This document shows positions 53,598-61,849 of a stretch of 64,000 nucleotides of DNA, piece after piece. Position 1 is the stretch's first letter, and every line of letters begins with the position of its first letter. The translations under genes were made by a program, and so were the position numbers. Below the pieces are notes generated by a model that saw only the letters and a program-made list of their open reading frames with translations, did not search any database and had not been told where the DNA came from. The stretch is from an uncultured Veillonellaceae bacterium. Lineage in GTDB: Bacteria > Bacillota > Negativicutes > Veillonellales > Dialisteraceae. The stretch lies in assembly GCA_927353735.1 (NCBI GenBank), contig CAKMIA010000001.1, positions 310,001-374,000 of the forward strand, in the 5' to 3' direction.

Positions 53598-55504
53598 TAC
53601 AGGCTCCGTTCCTTGATCTCACGGATCAGACGGGCAATGAAGGCGGGCAGCATCTGGCTGCCTTCGTCACCGCCATTGCGGGTACGTACGGATACGGTGC
53701 GGCTCTTGATTTCCTTATCGCCGATGATGAGCATGTACGGCACCTTTTCCGTCTGGGCCTTGCGGATCTTGTAGCCCAGCGTTTCATTGGCTTCTTCCAG
53801 TTCCACACGAATGTTGGATTCTGCCAGCGTATCTGCCACATCCTTTGCATATTCCAGATGCGACTGCGCTACCGGGATGACCTTCACCTGTACCGGTGCG
53901 AACCAGGTCGGGAATGCGCCGCCGAAGTGTTCAATGAGGATGCCGAGGAACCGTTCCAGGCTGCCGTAGCCTGCACGGTGGATCATGACGGCACGATGCT
54001 TTTCACCGTCTTCACCGATGTAGTTTACATCAAACCGTTCCGGCAGCTGCATATCCATCTGAATGGTGCCGCACTGCCAGGTCCGTCCCAGCGAATCCTC
54101 GATATGGAAGTCCAGCTTCGGGCCGTAGAATGCACCGTCGCCTTCGTTGATGACATAGGGAACGCCTGCATCCTCAATGGCATTGCGGAGCGCATTGGTG
54201 GAGATTTCCCACAGCTCGTCAGAGCCCATGGAGTTCTCCGGACGGGTGGACAGTTCTACATGATACTGGAGGCCGAATACGCTGTACAGATCCTGATACA
54301 TATGGAGCGTACCGATGACTTCCTTTTCCATCTGTTCGGGCGTCATGAAGATGTGCGCATCATCCTGGGTGAAGCAGCGGACGCGGAAGAGGCCGTGCAG
54401 AGCGCCGTGCAGTTCATGACGATGGACCAGTCCGAATTCACCGACGCGCTTCGGCAGTTCCTTGTAGCTTCTCTGCTTCGTCTTGAAGTACAGGATTCCG
54501 CCGGGGCAGTTCATCGGCTTTACCGCATAGTCTTCGCCGTCGATCTGGGTGAAGTACATGTTTTCTCTGTAGTGATCCCAGTGGCCGGACTGAATCCAGA
54601 GCTTCTTGGACAGGATCACCGGCGTCATGATTTCTTCATAATCGTATTTCTTGAACAGTTCCCGTTCATAGTCCATAAGGAGATTCCGCAGGACCATGCC
54701 CTTCGGGTGGAAGAACGGGAAGCCCGGGCCTTCTTCATGGAAGCTGAACAGATCCATCTGACGGCCCAGTTTTCTGTGGTCGCGTTTTTCCGCTTCTGCA
54801 CGGACATAGAGGAAATGATCCAGATCTTCCTTGCTGTAGAACGCGGTGCCGTAAATACGCTGGAGCATCTTGTTGTGCTCGTCGCCGCGCCAGTATGCAC
54901 CGGCCACCGTCATCAGCTTGAAGGCCTTGACCTTGCCCGTGGAGCGGACGTGAGGGCCTGCGCAGAGATCGGTGAAATCGCCCTGGGTGTACAGGAAGAT
55001 CACAGCATCTTCCGGCAGATCTTCAATGAGCATGACCTTGTAGTCCTGCTGTTTTTCCTTGAAATAGGCAATGGCCTCTTCTCTGGAGAGGATCTTCTTT
55101 TCCAGCGGGAGATTGGCCTTGATGATCTTTGCCATTTCCTGTTCGATCGCCGCAAAATCATCCTGGCTGAATACGTGATCGCTGTCGATATCGTAATAGA
55201 ATCCCGTATCGATGGCCGGGCCGATGGCAAATTTGGTGCCCGGGTACAGGTGCTGCAGAGCCTGCGCCAGAATGTGGGAGCAGGTGTGGCGCAGCGTGAA
55301 GAGGCCTTCCTTGTCTTCCTTCGTATAGAATTCCACATGAGCGCCGTCTGTGATCGGTTCGCGCAGATCGGTCAGTTCGCCGTTGACGCTTGCCGCGACC
55401 GCATCCTTTGCGAGGCTGTTGGAGATCTTCTTCGCTGCTTCAAAAAGCGGCACAGCGCTTTCAAAGTCCAGTTCTTTTCCGTCTTTCAGAAAAATCTTAA
55501 CCAT
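53597..55504 (-). CDS. thrS: Threonyl-tRNA synthetase
   Basis: ThrRS charges tRNA-Thr and edits Ser-tRNA-Thr. The 635-residue protein has the N-terminal TGS domain (MVKIFLKDGKELDFE), the editing domain with HTCSHILAQALQ and the SAD segment FTDLCAGPHVRSTG, class II motifs GMVLRNLLMDYE, RVRCFTQDDAHIF and GYGSLERFLGILIEHFGG, and the anticodon domain. The ATG at 55504 is chosen over an upstream codon at 55561 that lies next to the T-box terminator. Expression is controlled by the T-box upstream. Confidence 0.97.
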   Translation of the reverse strand: MVKIFLKDGKELDFESAVPLFEAAKKISNSLAKDAVAASVNGELTDLREPITDGAHVEFYTKEDKEGLFTLRHTCSHILAQALQHLYPGTKFAIGPAIDTGFYYDIDSDHVFSQDDFAAIEQEMAKIIKANLPLEKKILSREEAIAYFKEKQQDYKVMLIEDLPEDAVIFLYTQGDFTDLCAGPHVRSTGKVKAFKLMTVAGAYWRGDEHNKMLQRIYGTAFYSKEDLDHFLYVRAEAEKRDHRKLGRQMDLFSFHEEGPGFPFFHPKGMVLRNLLMDYERELFKKYDYEEIMTPVILSKKLWIQSGHWDHYRENMYFTQIDGEDYAVKPMNCPGGILYFKTKQRSYKELPKRVGEFGLVHRHELHGALHGLFRVRCFTQDDAHIFMTPEQMEKEVIGTLHMYQDLYSVFGLQYHVELSTRPENSMGSDELWEISTNALRNAIEDAGVPYVINEGDGAFYGPKLDFHIEDSLGRTWQCGTIQMDMQLPERFDVNYIGEDGEKHRAVMIHRAGYGSLERFLGILIEHFGGAFPTWFAPVQVKVIPVAQSHLEYAKDVADTLAESNIRVELEEANETLGYKIRKAQTEKVPYMLIIGDKEIKSRTVSVRTRNGGDEGSQMLPAFIARLIREIKERSL

Positions 55505-55560
55505 GATTCCTTCCCTTCTGTGGGAATCCGGACCTGGGGCGCCCGTTTTCCCTGACAACA

Positions 55561-55792
55561 AATAAAAAAGCTTTCATCCGCAAGGGACGAAAGCTGTCTT
55601 CCGTGGTTCCACCCAAATTGATCCCGAAGGATCACTCGTAAGCCGGTAACGAGGCTGTCCGGAGGCGCATACTGTCATTCCGCGTCTCTGCTGTAGAGGG
55701 GTAACGTCACAGGGCCGCCCGTCCATTTTCACCAGCCATGGACTCTCTACGGGGCTGCTTGCTGCCGTCTTGTCTCTGTCACTGCATTTGTT
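55561..55792 (-). promoter_or_regulatory. T-box leader (tRNA-Thr-responsive) of thrS
   Basis: The minus-strand leader carries the T-box core GGGTGGAACCACG (55602-55614), the competing antiterminator element, then a terminator hairpin AGCTTTCGTCC/GGATGAAAGCT with a six-T run (55561-55595). The base after UGG is A, which pairs with the U discriminator of tRNA-Thr. Stem I with its AGAGAGTC and GCTGGTGAAAA segments lies at about 55690-55770, and ACC (Thr) in GACGTTACC near 55700 could be the specifier. Uncharged tRNA-Thr would allow read-through into thrS and the HutP gene. Confidence 0.92.
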
Positions 55793-55798
55793 GTGATT

Positions 55799-55827
55799 AA
55801 TATAGAGGAAAACCCCGGGTCTGTCAA
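55799..55827 (-). promoter_or_regulatory. Promoter of the thrS T-box transcript
   Basis: TTGACA (55822-55827), 17-base spacer, TATATT (55799-55804). The -35 overlaps the last codons of the upstream ABC exporter gene. Confidence 0.88.
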
Positions 55828-57566
55828 GAAGCAGTTTCTCCTCTTTTTTCCCGGTCTGCCTTCTGCGCTTCATAGAGCTGGTAATATTTGCCCCGCCGCG
55901 CCAGAAGCTCCTCGTGCCGTCCTTCTTCCAGAATCCGTCCGTGGTCGAGCACAATGATCCGGTCCGCATGACGTACGGTGGACAGGCGGTGCGCGATGAG
56001 AATGGCCGTACGGTCTCTGGACAGTTCGGACATGGTCTCCTGAATCTGCTCCTCCGTCTGCGTATCCAGCGCCGCCGTGGCCTCATCCCAGATGAGCACC
56101 GGCGGGTCCTTCAGAAAGACGCGGGCAATGGAGATCCGCTGCTTCTGTCCGCCGGAGAGCTTCACGCCCCGCTCGCCCACTTCCGTATCATAGCCGTGAG
56201 GCAGCGCGCGGATGAAGCCGTCGGCGGCCGCCATGCGGGCCGCCTCCTCGATCTCCTCCCGGGACGCGCCGTCCCGGCCATAGCCGATATTGTCCGCCAC
56301 GGAATCCGAAAACAGGAACACGTCCTGCTGCACGATCCCCACGGTCTGACGGAGATCCCGCTGCGACAGCGACCGAAGATCCTTTCCGCCCAGCAGAATG
56401 CGGCCGGCCGTGGGATCATAGAAGCGGAGGAGCAGACTGACGAGGGTGCTCTTGCCCGCGCCGGTCTCCCCGACGAAGGCGGTGGTCTTGCCGGCCTCAA
56501 TGGTGAAATTCAATTCATGAAGCACGGTCTGCGCCGGCGTATAGCCGAAGCTCACATGGTCGAACACGATATCGCCGCAGGGGGTCCCCACCGTTTCCGG
56601 CTCCGGCGGGTCCGCCACAGACGGCCGGACCGCCATGATTTCCTCGAAGCGGTGAAGTCCTGCCATCCCGCGCTGGTACACCTCTGCAAGGATCGTCAGG
56701 CGGAACACCGGCTTCATGAAGATATTCACATAGAGAAGAAAAGCCACGAAATCGGAAAATGCCAGCGTGCCCGCAGCGATCATGAGGCCCCCTGCCAGAA
56801 GCACCGCCACATGAATGAAATTGGTGAAGAAATTGATCCCTGCAGAAAAGGCCGCCACCAGACGATAGGACGCACAGCGGGTCTGCCGGAGCTCATCACT
56901 TTTTTCACTGAACCGCGCCAGCTCATAGGGCTCTCTCGCAAAGGCCTTGGTGAGGCGGATGCCGGACAGGCTTTCCTCCACCCGGGCGCTCACCTCACCC
57001 ATCTTGGCCCGGTTCCGCCGGAAGGCATTCTTCATCTTCCGGTTGGTGTGGACGGTCTGGATGGATTTCAGAATGAGCAGGGCTCCGATGAGCAGCGCCA
57101 GCTGCCAGTTCATAAGCAGCATGATGATCAGCGTCCCCGCCATCGTCACGGCGCAGATGAGGAAGTCATTGGGCCCCCGGAATGACAGCTCGCTCATTTC
57201 CGTGATGTCGCTGGTGATGCGGGACAGCAGCTGCCCCACTTTTTCGTTGTCGAAATATTGGAAAGACAATCCCTCAATATGGGCAAACAGATCCCGCCGC
57301 ATGTCGTGCTCAATGCCGGCGCTCATCACATGCCCGTAATAGGACACCGCGTACTGCACCGCAAAATTGGCCACATACAGCACGAGAAGCGCCGCCGCCC
57401 CCGTCCAGAGCTCCGATATATTTCCCGACGGCAGCACCCGGGCGATCAGATCGCGCACCACCGCCGGAAACAGCAGATCCAGCGCCGAAGCCGTAAAGGT
57501 CCCGGCAATGACGCCGCCCAGAAGGATTTTGTAGTTTTTATAATATTTCAGAAAATGACCGATCAT
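55824..57566 (-). CDS. ABC exporter, fused membrane and ATPase domains
   Basis: A 580-residue half-transporter of the MsbA/BmrA type. Residues 1-320 hold six membrane helices and the coupling segments (HIEGLSFQYFDNEKVGQLLSRI); the ATPase follows with Walker A FVGETGAGKSTLVSLLLRF, Q-loop GIVQQDVFLF, signature VKLSGGQKQRISIARVF, Walker B PVLIWDEATAALD and switch IAHRLSTVRHADR. It should act as a homodimer exporting lipid or hydrophobic compounds. Its ATG overlaps the stop of a 16-codon frame. No partner gene is adjacent, and no separate terminator was found before the thrS promoter. Confidence 0.92.
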   Translation of the reverse strand: MIGHFLKYYKNYKILLGGVIAGTFTASALDLLFPAVVRDLIARVLPSGNISELWTGAAALLVLYVANFAVQYAVSYYGHVMSAGIEHDMRRDLFAHIEGLSFQYFDNEKVGQLLSRITSDITEMSELSFRGPNDFLICAVTMAGTLIIMLLMNWQLALLIGALLILKSIQTVHTNRKMKNAFRRNRAKMGEVSARVEESLSGIRLTKAFAREPYELARFSEKSDELRQTRCASYRLVAAFSAGINFFTNFIHVAVLLAGGLMIAAGTLAFSDFVAFLLYVNIFMKPVFRLTILAEVYQRGMAGLHRFEEIMAVRPSVADPPEPETVGTPCGDIVFDHVSFGYTPAQTVLHELNFTIEAGKTTAFVGETGAGKSTLVSLLLRFYDPTAGRILLGGKDLRSLSQRDLRQTVGIVQQDVFLFSDSVADNIGYGRDGASREEIEEAARMAAADGFIRALPHGYDTEVGERGVKLSGGQKQRISIARVFLKDPPVLIWDEATAALDTQTEEQIQETMSELSRDRTAILIAHRLSTVRHADRIIVLDHGRILEEGRHEELLARRGKYYQLYEAQKADREKRGETAS

Positions 57567-57613
57567 ACACGCCTCTCTCCGAAAAGATTCTTGGTAACTT
57601 CTGCAAAATACAT
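57563..57613 (-). CDS. Possible 16-codon upstream reading frame of the ABC exporter
   Basis: A short frame starting ATG at 57613 behind GGAAGAG, encoding MYFAEVTKNLFGERRV, whose TGA overlaps the exporter ATG (ATGA). It would couple exporter translation to its own. Similar leader peptides regulate ABC drug transporters in Firmicutes, but no alternating hairpins were verified here. It may equally be a chance frame. Confidence 0.35.
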   Translation of the reverse strand: MYFAEVTKNLFGERRV

Positions 57614-57629
57614 TAAAATTCTCTTCCTT

Positions 57630-57635
57630 ATTGTA
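57630..57635 (-). promoter_or_regulatory. Possible promoter of the ABC exporter gene
   Basis: TACAAT on the minus strand at 57630-57635, about 17 bases upstream of the 16-codon frame; the -35 position is T-rich and poor, so this is a tentative call. Confidence 0.4.
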
Positions 57636-57697
57636 CCGTTTCCCTGAAAAAAATCATAGGCCCGCATCGATGGCTCTCCGATTTTCATTCTGCCGTC

Positions 57698-57733
57698 AAA
57701 AAAAAGCCCTGATACTGCCGTATCAGAGCTTTT
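57698..57733 (-). terminator. Terminator of yajC-fau-secD-secF
   Basis: Stem AAGCTCTGATAC/GTATCAGGGCTT (one mismatch) with loop GGCA and eight T residues, 11 bases after the secF stop. Confidence 0.93.
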
Positions 57734-57743
57734 CCCGTTCCGG

Positions 57744-58679
57744 TCATGCGTTTTCTGCTGCCGATTTCTTTTCTTTCCCTCCATGGAGGCCTGCATTGCG
57801 CACGCTGTTGCCGTGCTCATGCCATTTGACCCAGATCGAGGTCGCCACACAGATGGAAGAATAGGCGCCGCTGATGAACCCGATCATCATGACCAGCGCA
57901 AAATTCTTCGTGGTGTCGCCGCCGAAGAAATACAGGGACGCCACGGCAAACATGGTCGTGGTCAGTGTGTAGCAGCTTCTGCGGATGGTCTGGCGGATGG
58001 AATCATTGGCCAGCACCTCATAGCTGTCCGTCTTTCTGTGGGTATGCAGATTTTCACGAATCCGGTCAAAAATGACCACCGACTCATTCATGGAATACCC
58101 GAGGACCGTGAGGATCGCCGCCAGGAAGGACCCGTCGATTTCCAGACGGAAGAAGGCAAAGACGCCCAGTACCATGAGAATATCATGGCAGATGGCAGTG
58201 ATGGCGGAAATGGCGATCCGGTGCTCAAAGCGGAACGACATGTAGGCGATGAGGAAGCCGAAGGACAGGATGACATTGAGCAGCGTGTTCTTCGTCACTT
58301 CCGAGCCGATGACCGCGCCTACCGTCTCGATGCGGTTCATCTCCGCAGGATTGCCGTCCATGGCAATGTCCGCCACGACCTGTTCCGCTTCTTCACTGGA
58401 CAGATTGCGCGTGCGGATGATGACATTCCGGCCCGATTCCTCCTGCGTTTCCCCGGAAAGCTGAATGACGCTCGTTTCCAGTCCGCTCTTCGACAGGCCG
58501 CTGCGCACATCCGCTACGGTCACCGGCTGGCTGTATGTTACATCCAGAATGGTGCCGCCCGTGAAATCGATGCCGAAATTGAAGCCGTTCATCAGAATGG
58601 AGGCCAGCGACAGGATCACGAGGATGCCGGACAGGGTGAACCAGTATTTACAATGATGCACTACATTGAATTTTTTCAT
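57744..58679 (-). CDS. secF: Protein translocase subunit SecF
   Basis: SecF joins SecD and YajC to use the proton gradient in late protein export. The 311-residue protein has the first membrane helix, the FNFGIDFTGGTILDV motif, a periplasmic domain (about 45-130), and the SecD/F membrane domain with VIGSEVTKNTLLN, LTVLGYSMNESVVIFDRIREN and FFGGDTTKNFAL. It overlaps secD by 4 bases. SecD and SecF are separate genes, not the fused form of Bacillus. Confidence 0.95.
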   Translation of the reverse strand: MKKFNVVHHCKYWFTLSGILVILSLASILMNGFNFGIDFTGGTILDVTYSQPVTVADVRSGLSKSGLETSVIQLSGETQEESGRNVIIRTRNLSSEEAEQVVADIAMDGNPAEMNRIETVGAVIGSEVTKNTLLNVILSFGFLIAYMSFRFEHRIAISAITAICHDILMVLGVFAFFRLEIDGSFLAAILTVLGYSMNESVVIFDRIRENLHTHRKTDSYEVLANDSIRQTIRRSCYTLTTTMFAVASLYFFGGDTTKNFALVMMIGFISGAYSSICVATSIWVKWHEHGNSVRNAGLHGGKEKKSAAENA

Positions 58680-59926
58680 CTGTCATACCCCCTTTTGCCG
58701 CCGAACCACCAGGGGTTATGAATCCACGAAGCATCAATGAGCAGCATGAGCAGGGTACGGCTCACCGTAATGGCCGTAAACATGCTGACTGCCACGCCGA
58801 GGCCCAGCGTGAAGGCGAAGCCCTTCACTGTGCCGCTTCCGAGGAAGAACAGGATCGCCGATGTGATAATGACCGTCATATTCGCATCAAAAATCGTGGT
58901 GAATGCCCGCTTGAAGCCGGCCTGTACGGCCAGACGCAGGATCTTGCCCGCCTTGATCTCTTCCTTGAATCGTTCAAAAATCAGAATGTTCGCATCGACG
59001 GCCATCCCGATGGACAGGATGATGCCGGCGATGCTGGGCAGCGTCAGCGTCGCGGAGAGGCCGTAGAGAATGCCCAGCAGAATCAGCACATACACGAGGA
59101 GTGCCACGTCAGCCACAAACCCGGCCATGCGGTACACCGCGAGCATGAAGAGCACCACCAGCGTCAGGCCGATGGAGAACGCCATGACGGATTTATCCTT
59201 GGAATCCTGGCCGAGGGACGGACCCACAGTACGGACTTCCATGACGGTCATCTTCACCGGCAGTGCGCCGCTCCGGAGAAGGATCGCCAGATCCTTGGCT
59301 TCATCGAGCGTACGCTGGCCGGTGATCACCGCCCGGCCGCCGGTGATGGCCTCATTGACCACCGGATTCGTGAGCATTTCGCCGTCCAGATAAATGCCGA
59401 TGTGGCGGCCGATATTGGCTTCCGTCAGTGCGGCGAACTTGTCGCCGCCTTCATCGGTGAATTCCAGAGCGACCACCGGATTTTTGCCCTGATCCATCTG
59501 CTCCTTTGCATCCTTCAGGTCCTCACCGGTGAGCGCCGTGCGGCCCTCTTCGTCCTTGAATTCCAGCACGGCGGTCTTGCCGATGGTCTCAATCGCCCGC
59601 TGCGGGTCCTTTTCCCCCGGCAGCTCGATGATGATCCGGTTGGCGCCTTCCTGCTGAATGATCGGCTCCGTGAGCCCCATTTCATTGATACGCTTCTGCA
59701 TGATGCCGATGACCTGCGTCATCGCTTCCTGCGTCACCTGATTCTGCTCCGTATCCTCGGCCTGCATGACGATATGCGTGCCGCCCTGCAGATCCAGCCC
59801 CTGCCGGATGCTTCCCGCAAGGCCGCCGATGGTGGCGCAGAATACGGCGATGATCGCCGCGATCACCACCCAGAAACGGACGAGCGCCCCTTTGCGGACA
59901 CTCGCCTTTTTCATTTTCTCGTTCAA
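58676..59926 (-). CDS. secD: Protein translocase subunit SecD
   Basis: The 416-residue SecD has RQGLDLQGGTHIVMQAED, a periplasmic domain ending GGRAVITGQRTLDEAKDLAILLRSGALP (cited in part), and the membrane domain with GPSLGQDSKDKSVMAF, LTLPSIAGIILSIGMAVDANILIFERFKEE. It is shorter than E. coli SecD, lacking much of the P1 domain, as usual in Firmicutes. The start could be the TTG at 59926, 7 bases after AAGGGTG, or the ATG at 59914 (MKKASVRK). It lies 4 bases after fau. Confidence 0.94.
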   Translation of the reverse strand: MNEKMKKASVRKGALVRFWVVIAAIIAVFCATIGGLAGSIRQGLDLQGGTHIVMQAEDTEQNQVTQEAMTQVIGIMQKRINEMGLTEPIIQQEGANRIIIELPGEKDPQRAIETIGKTAVLEFKDEEGRTALTGEDLKDAKEQMDQGKNPVVALEFTDEGGDKFAALTEANIGRHIGIYLDGEMLTNPVVNEAITGGRAVITGQRTLDEAKDLAILLRSGALPVKMTVMEVRTVGPSLGQDSKDKSVMAFSIGLTLVVLFMLAVYRMAGFVADVALLVYVLILLGILYGLSATLTLPSIAGIILSIGMAVDANILIFERFKEEIKAGKILRLAVQAGFKRAFTTIFDANMTVIITSAILFFLGSGTVKGFAFTLGLGVAVSMFTAITVSRTLLMLLIDASWIHNPWWFGGKRGYDR

Positions 59927-59930
59927 AACT

Positions 59931-60518
59931 TCACACCCTTTCAGCGCTGCAGTCCTGCGCCCGTTTTTCCGTCACAAAACCGCTCATACGCTGGTCAAAA
60001 CTGTCTGATGGCACAGCCGGCACAATCTGGAAATCCCAGAGCACCGCCAGCCGCCGCTCCTCCGGCACCCGCGGAAGGTAGCGGTCATAATAGCCCGCCC
60101 CATGGCCGAGCCGGTGCCCCTCTGCATCACAGGCCACCGCCGGCACAAGCACCAGATCCAGCGTCTCCGGCGCCGCCGTCTCATAGCCTGGCGGCAGATC
60201 CCGGAGACCGTACGGCCCTTCCACGAAATGTTCCATATCCCGCAGCCGGCCCGCCTCCATGGCGCGCTCCGGCAGGCATATCGGGATATAGACCTCTTTT
60301 CCTTCACGGAGCGCCGCCCGGATGACCTCATCCAGATTGGCTTCCCCCGGAAGCGCCAGATAGGCCAGAATGCGACTCGCCTTCTGATACGCCGGAAGGG
60401 CCAGCACCTGCTCCGTCAGCCCCTTCGTCAGCAAAGATATCTCATCAGCAGAAAGAGCCCGCCTCATGGCGAGCATCTTCTGCCGCAGCGCCTTTTTCCC
60501 TGCGTGTCCCGGACTCAT
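59931..60518 (-). CDS. 5-Formyltetrahydrofolate cyclo-ligase
   Basis: The enzyme (Fau/YgfA, MTHFS) converts 5-formyl-THF to 5,10-methenyl-THF with ATP. The 195-residue protein has the N-terminal KKALRQKMLAMRRALSADE, ILAYLALPGEANLDEVI and the signature EGHRLGHGAGYYDRYLPRV. It sits between yajC (4-base overlap) and secD, an unusual partner for Sec genes that may reflect only shared transcription. Confidence 0.93.
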   Translation of the reverse strand: MSPGHAGKKALRQKMLAMRRALSADEISLLTKGLTEQVLALPAYQKASRILAYLALPGEANLDEVIRAALREGKEVYIPICLPERAMEAGRLRDMEHFVEGPYGLRDLPPGYETAAPETLDLVLVPAVACDAEGHRLGHGAGYYDRYLPRVPEERRLAVLWDFQIVPAVPSDSFDQRMSGFVTEKRAQDCSAERV

Positions 60519-60868
60519 GCCTTATCCTCTCCGGATGCAGCGTCATCTTCCGGTTCCGCCGGTTTTTCTGCCTTTTCCTCCGGTTTCTCCTCCGTCGTCT
60601 TGGCAGTCCCCTTCATGACAGACGCCTTATCAATTTTAATGACCACCTTCGGTGCGATCTCCAGCGTGGCCGTATCTCCGTGAATGGACCGGATGATGCC
60701 GTAGATCCCGCCTGCAGTGACCACATGATCTCCCTTTTTCAGCGAGCCGAGAAATGCATTCCGTTCCTGTTCCTGCTTCTTCTGGGGACGGTACATGAAG
60801 AAATAAAAGACCGCGACCAGAACCAGAAAAGGCCAGAACATCTCAATGTAGCCCATAAGCTCGTTCAA
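60515..60868 (-). CDS. yajC: Preprotein translocase subunit YajC
   Basis: YajC is a small membrane partner of SecDF. The 117-residue protein has one N-terminal helix (FWPFLVLVAVFYFFMYRPQKKQ), then the conserved FLGSLKKGDHVVTAGGIYGIIRSIHGDTATLEIAPKV fold (in part), and a long acidic Glu/Ala/Pro tail. The start is a TTG at 60868 behind AGGAGGTGA, the best ribosome site in the area. It heads the yajC-fau-secD-secF unit. Confidence 0.94.
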   Translation of the reverse strand: MNELMGYIEMFWPFLVLVAVFYFFMYRPQKKQEQERNAFLGSLKKGDHVVTAGGIYGIIRSIHGDTATLEIAPKVVIKIDKASVMKGTAKTTEEKPEEKAEKPAEPEDDAASGEDKA

Positions 60869-60902
60869 TCAGATTCACCTCCTGCTCCCTATGTATTTTT
60901 TT

Positions 60903-60931
60903 ATTTTACCACAGCCCTTTCGAACTGTCTG
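60903..60931 (-). promoter_or_regulatory. Promoter of yajC-fau-secD-secF
   Basis: CAGACA (60926-60931), 17-base spacer, TAAAAT (60903-60908) with a TGG extension on the minus strand. Confidence 0.65.
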
Positions 60932-60970
60932 TAAAAAACACGTCATTTCCCTTGCTCCTGCAAGGCAGCT

Positions 60971-61756
60971 TTAGCCACCGCCCCCCGGTATCGCTTTTTT
61001 ATATACACCGCTGCCGAGAAAAGACAGGAATCCCCGGTCCCTGAGCAATTGCAGCTGCTGACGAATTTTAGGCCGAATATGTTGATTGCTTCGATGTCTT
61101 TCTGCCAGCACAGGTTCAAAAGCATAGACCTGATCCAGTGTAAATATATCCGCCTGAATCTGATTGATGCACTGCAGCACATCCATAAGCCATCCACGAG
61201 CCTGAAGCCCTTCTGTATACAGCCTGTCTGCCGCCCGCACCTGATGCAGTACAGTATCCCGGCTAACTTCCATGCCATTCTGTATTACTGTAATTCGTCC
61301 CTGTACCGGAATTTCATCAAACAGAATATTACATCCTACCCAGCCGGCACGTTTGGCATTGGTGCCAAGAGGCTTTCTCTTTTCCACAATCCGCGGCACA
61401 AAAAAGTGTTTGGGTACAATCCAGAAATGAGTAACGCACAACGCATCAGGGTCATAGCTCAGTATAAAAAAATCCGGATTGCGGTCACTGGTAATCCGCT
61501 GAATGAAAGCTTCATAGGCCCCGTCGGCAATTTTATGTCCCGGCAGACCGCTTTTGCTTTTCAGTTCATATTCATTGCCGCACTGTGGGCAGTAAAAATC
61601 TGCCACGGCCTGATTATTTGGACAATGATTCAGTTCCGCATGGCCGCATCTCGGACAGTACATATGTGCCTGTACCCAGGATTCTGTCAGAATCCGAATG
61701 CACTGTGAACGGCTATGGTATCTCTTTGCCAGCGACGGATCAAAATGACATTCCAA
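60971..61756 (-). CDS. dpnI: DpnI-type methyl-directed restriction endonuclease
   Basis: The 261-residue protein aligns over its full length with Streptococcus DpnI, which cuts GATC only when the adenine is N6-methylated. The PD-(D/E)XK residues fall at the same positions: Asp53, Glu64 and Lys66 in VADFYCPQCGNEYELKSK, with zinc-binding Cys34/37 and Cys56/59. The C-terminal winged helix that also reads Gm6ATC is present (KIRQQLQLLRDRGFLSFLGSGVY). The start is a TTG at 61756 behind GGAGGAGA, matching the DpnI N-terminus. It has no methylase or dpnD partner and lies between serS and yajC, with somewhat lower GC than its neighbours. Confidence 0.93.
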   Translation of the reverse strand: MECHFDPSLAKRYHSRSQCIRILTESWVQAHMYCPRCGHAELNHCPNNQAVADFYCPQCGNEYELKSKSGLPGHKIADGAYEAFIQRITSDRNPDFFILSYDPDALCVTHFWIVPKHFFVPRIVEKRKPLGTNAKRAGWVGCNILFDEIPVQGRITVIQNGMEVSRDTVLHQVRAADRLYTEGLQARGWLMDVLQCINQIQADIFTLDQVYAFEPVLAERHRSNQHIRPKIRQQLQLLRDRGFLSFLGSGVYKKAIPGGGG

Positions 61757-61798
61757 TGCATCTCTCCTCCTTTCTGTTCTCTGCCGGTGCGCCCCATC

Positions 61799-61840
61799 AC
61801 AAAAAAGGACCGCGCCGAAAGGGCGCTGTCCTTTTTTGTC
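61799..61840. terminator. Terminator of serS
   Basis: Stem AAAAAAGGAC and GCGCC paired to GGCGC and GTCCTTTTTT with a 5-base loop, 10 bases past the serS stop. Its flanks allow work in both directions. No separate promoter for the DpnI-type gene was clear in the 43 bases that follow. Confidence 0.92.
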
Positions 61841-61849
61841 TGTCTGTTT

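Noticed and set aside
55574..56086. Minus-strand frame of 170 codons across the thrS T-box
   Set aside because: It spans a T-box, its terminator and the end of the ABC exporter in a different frame; not coding.
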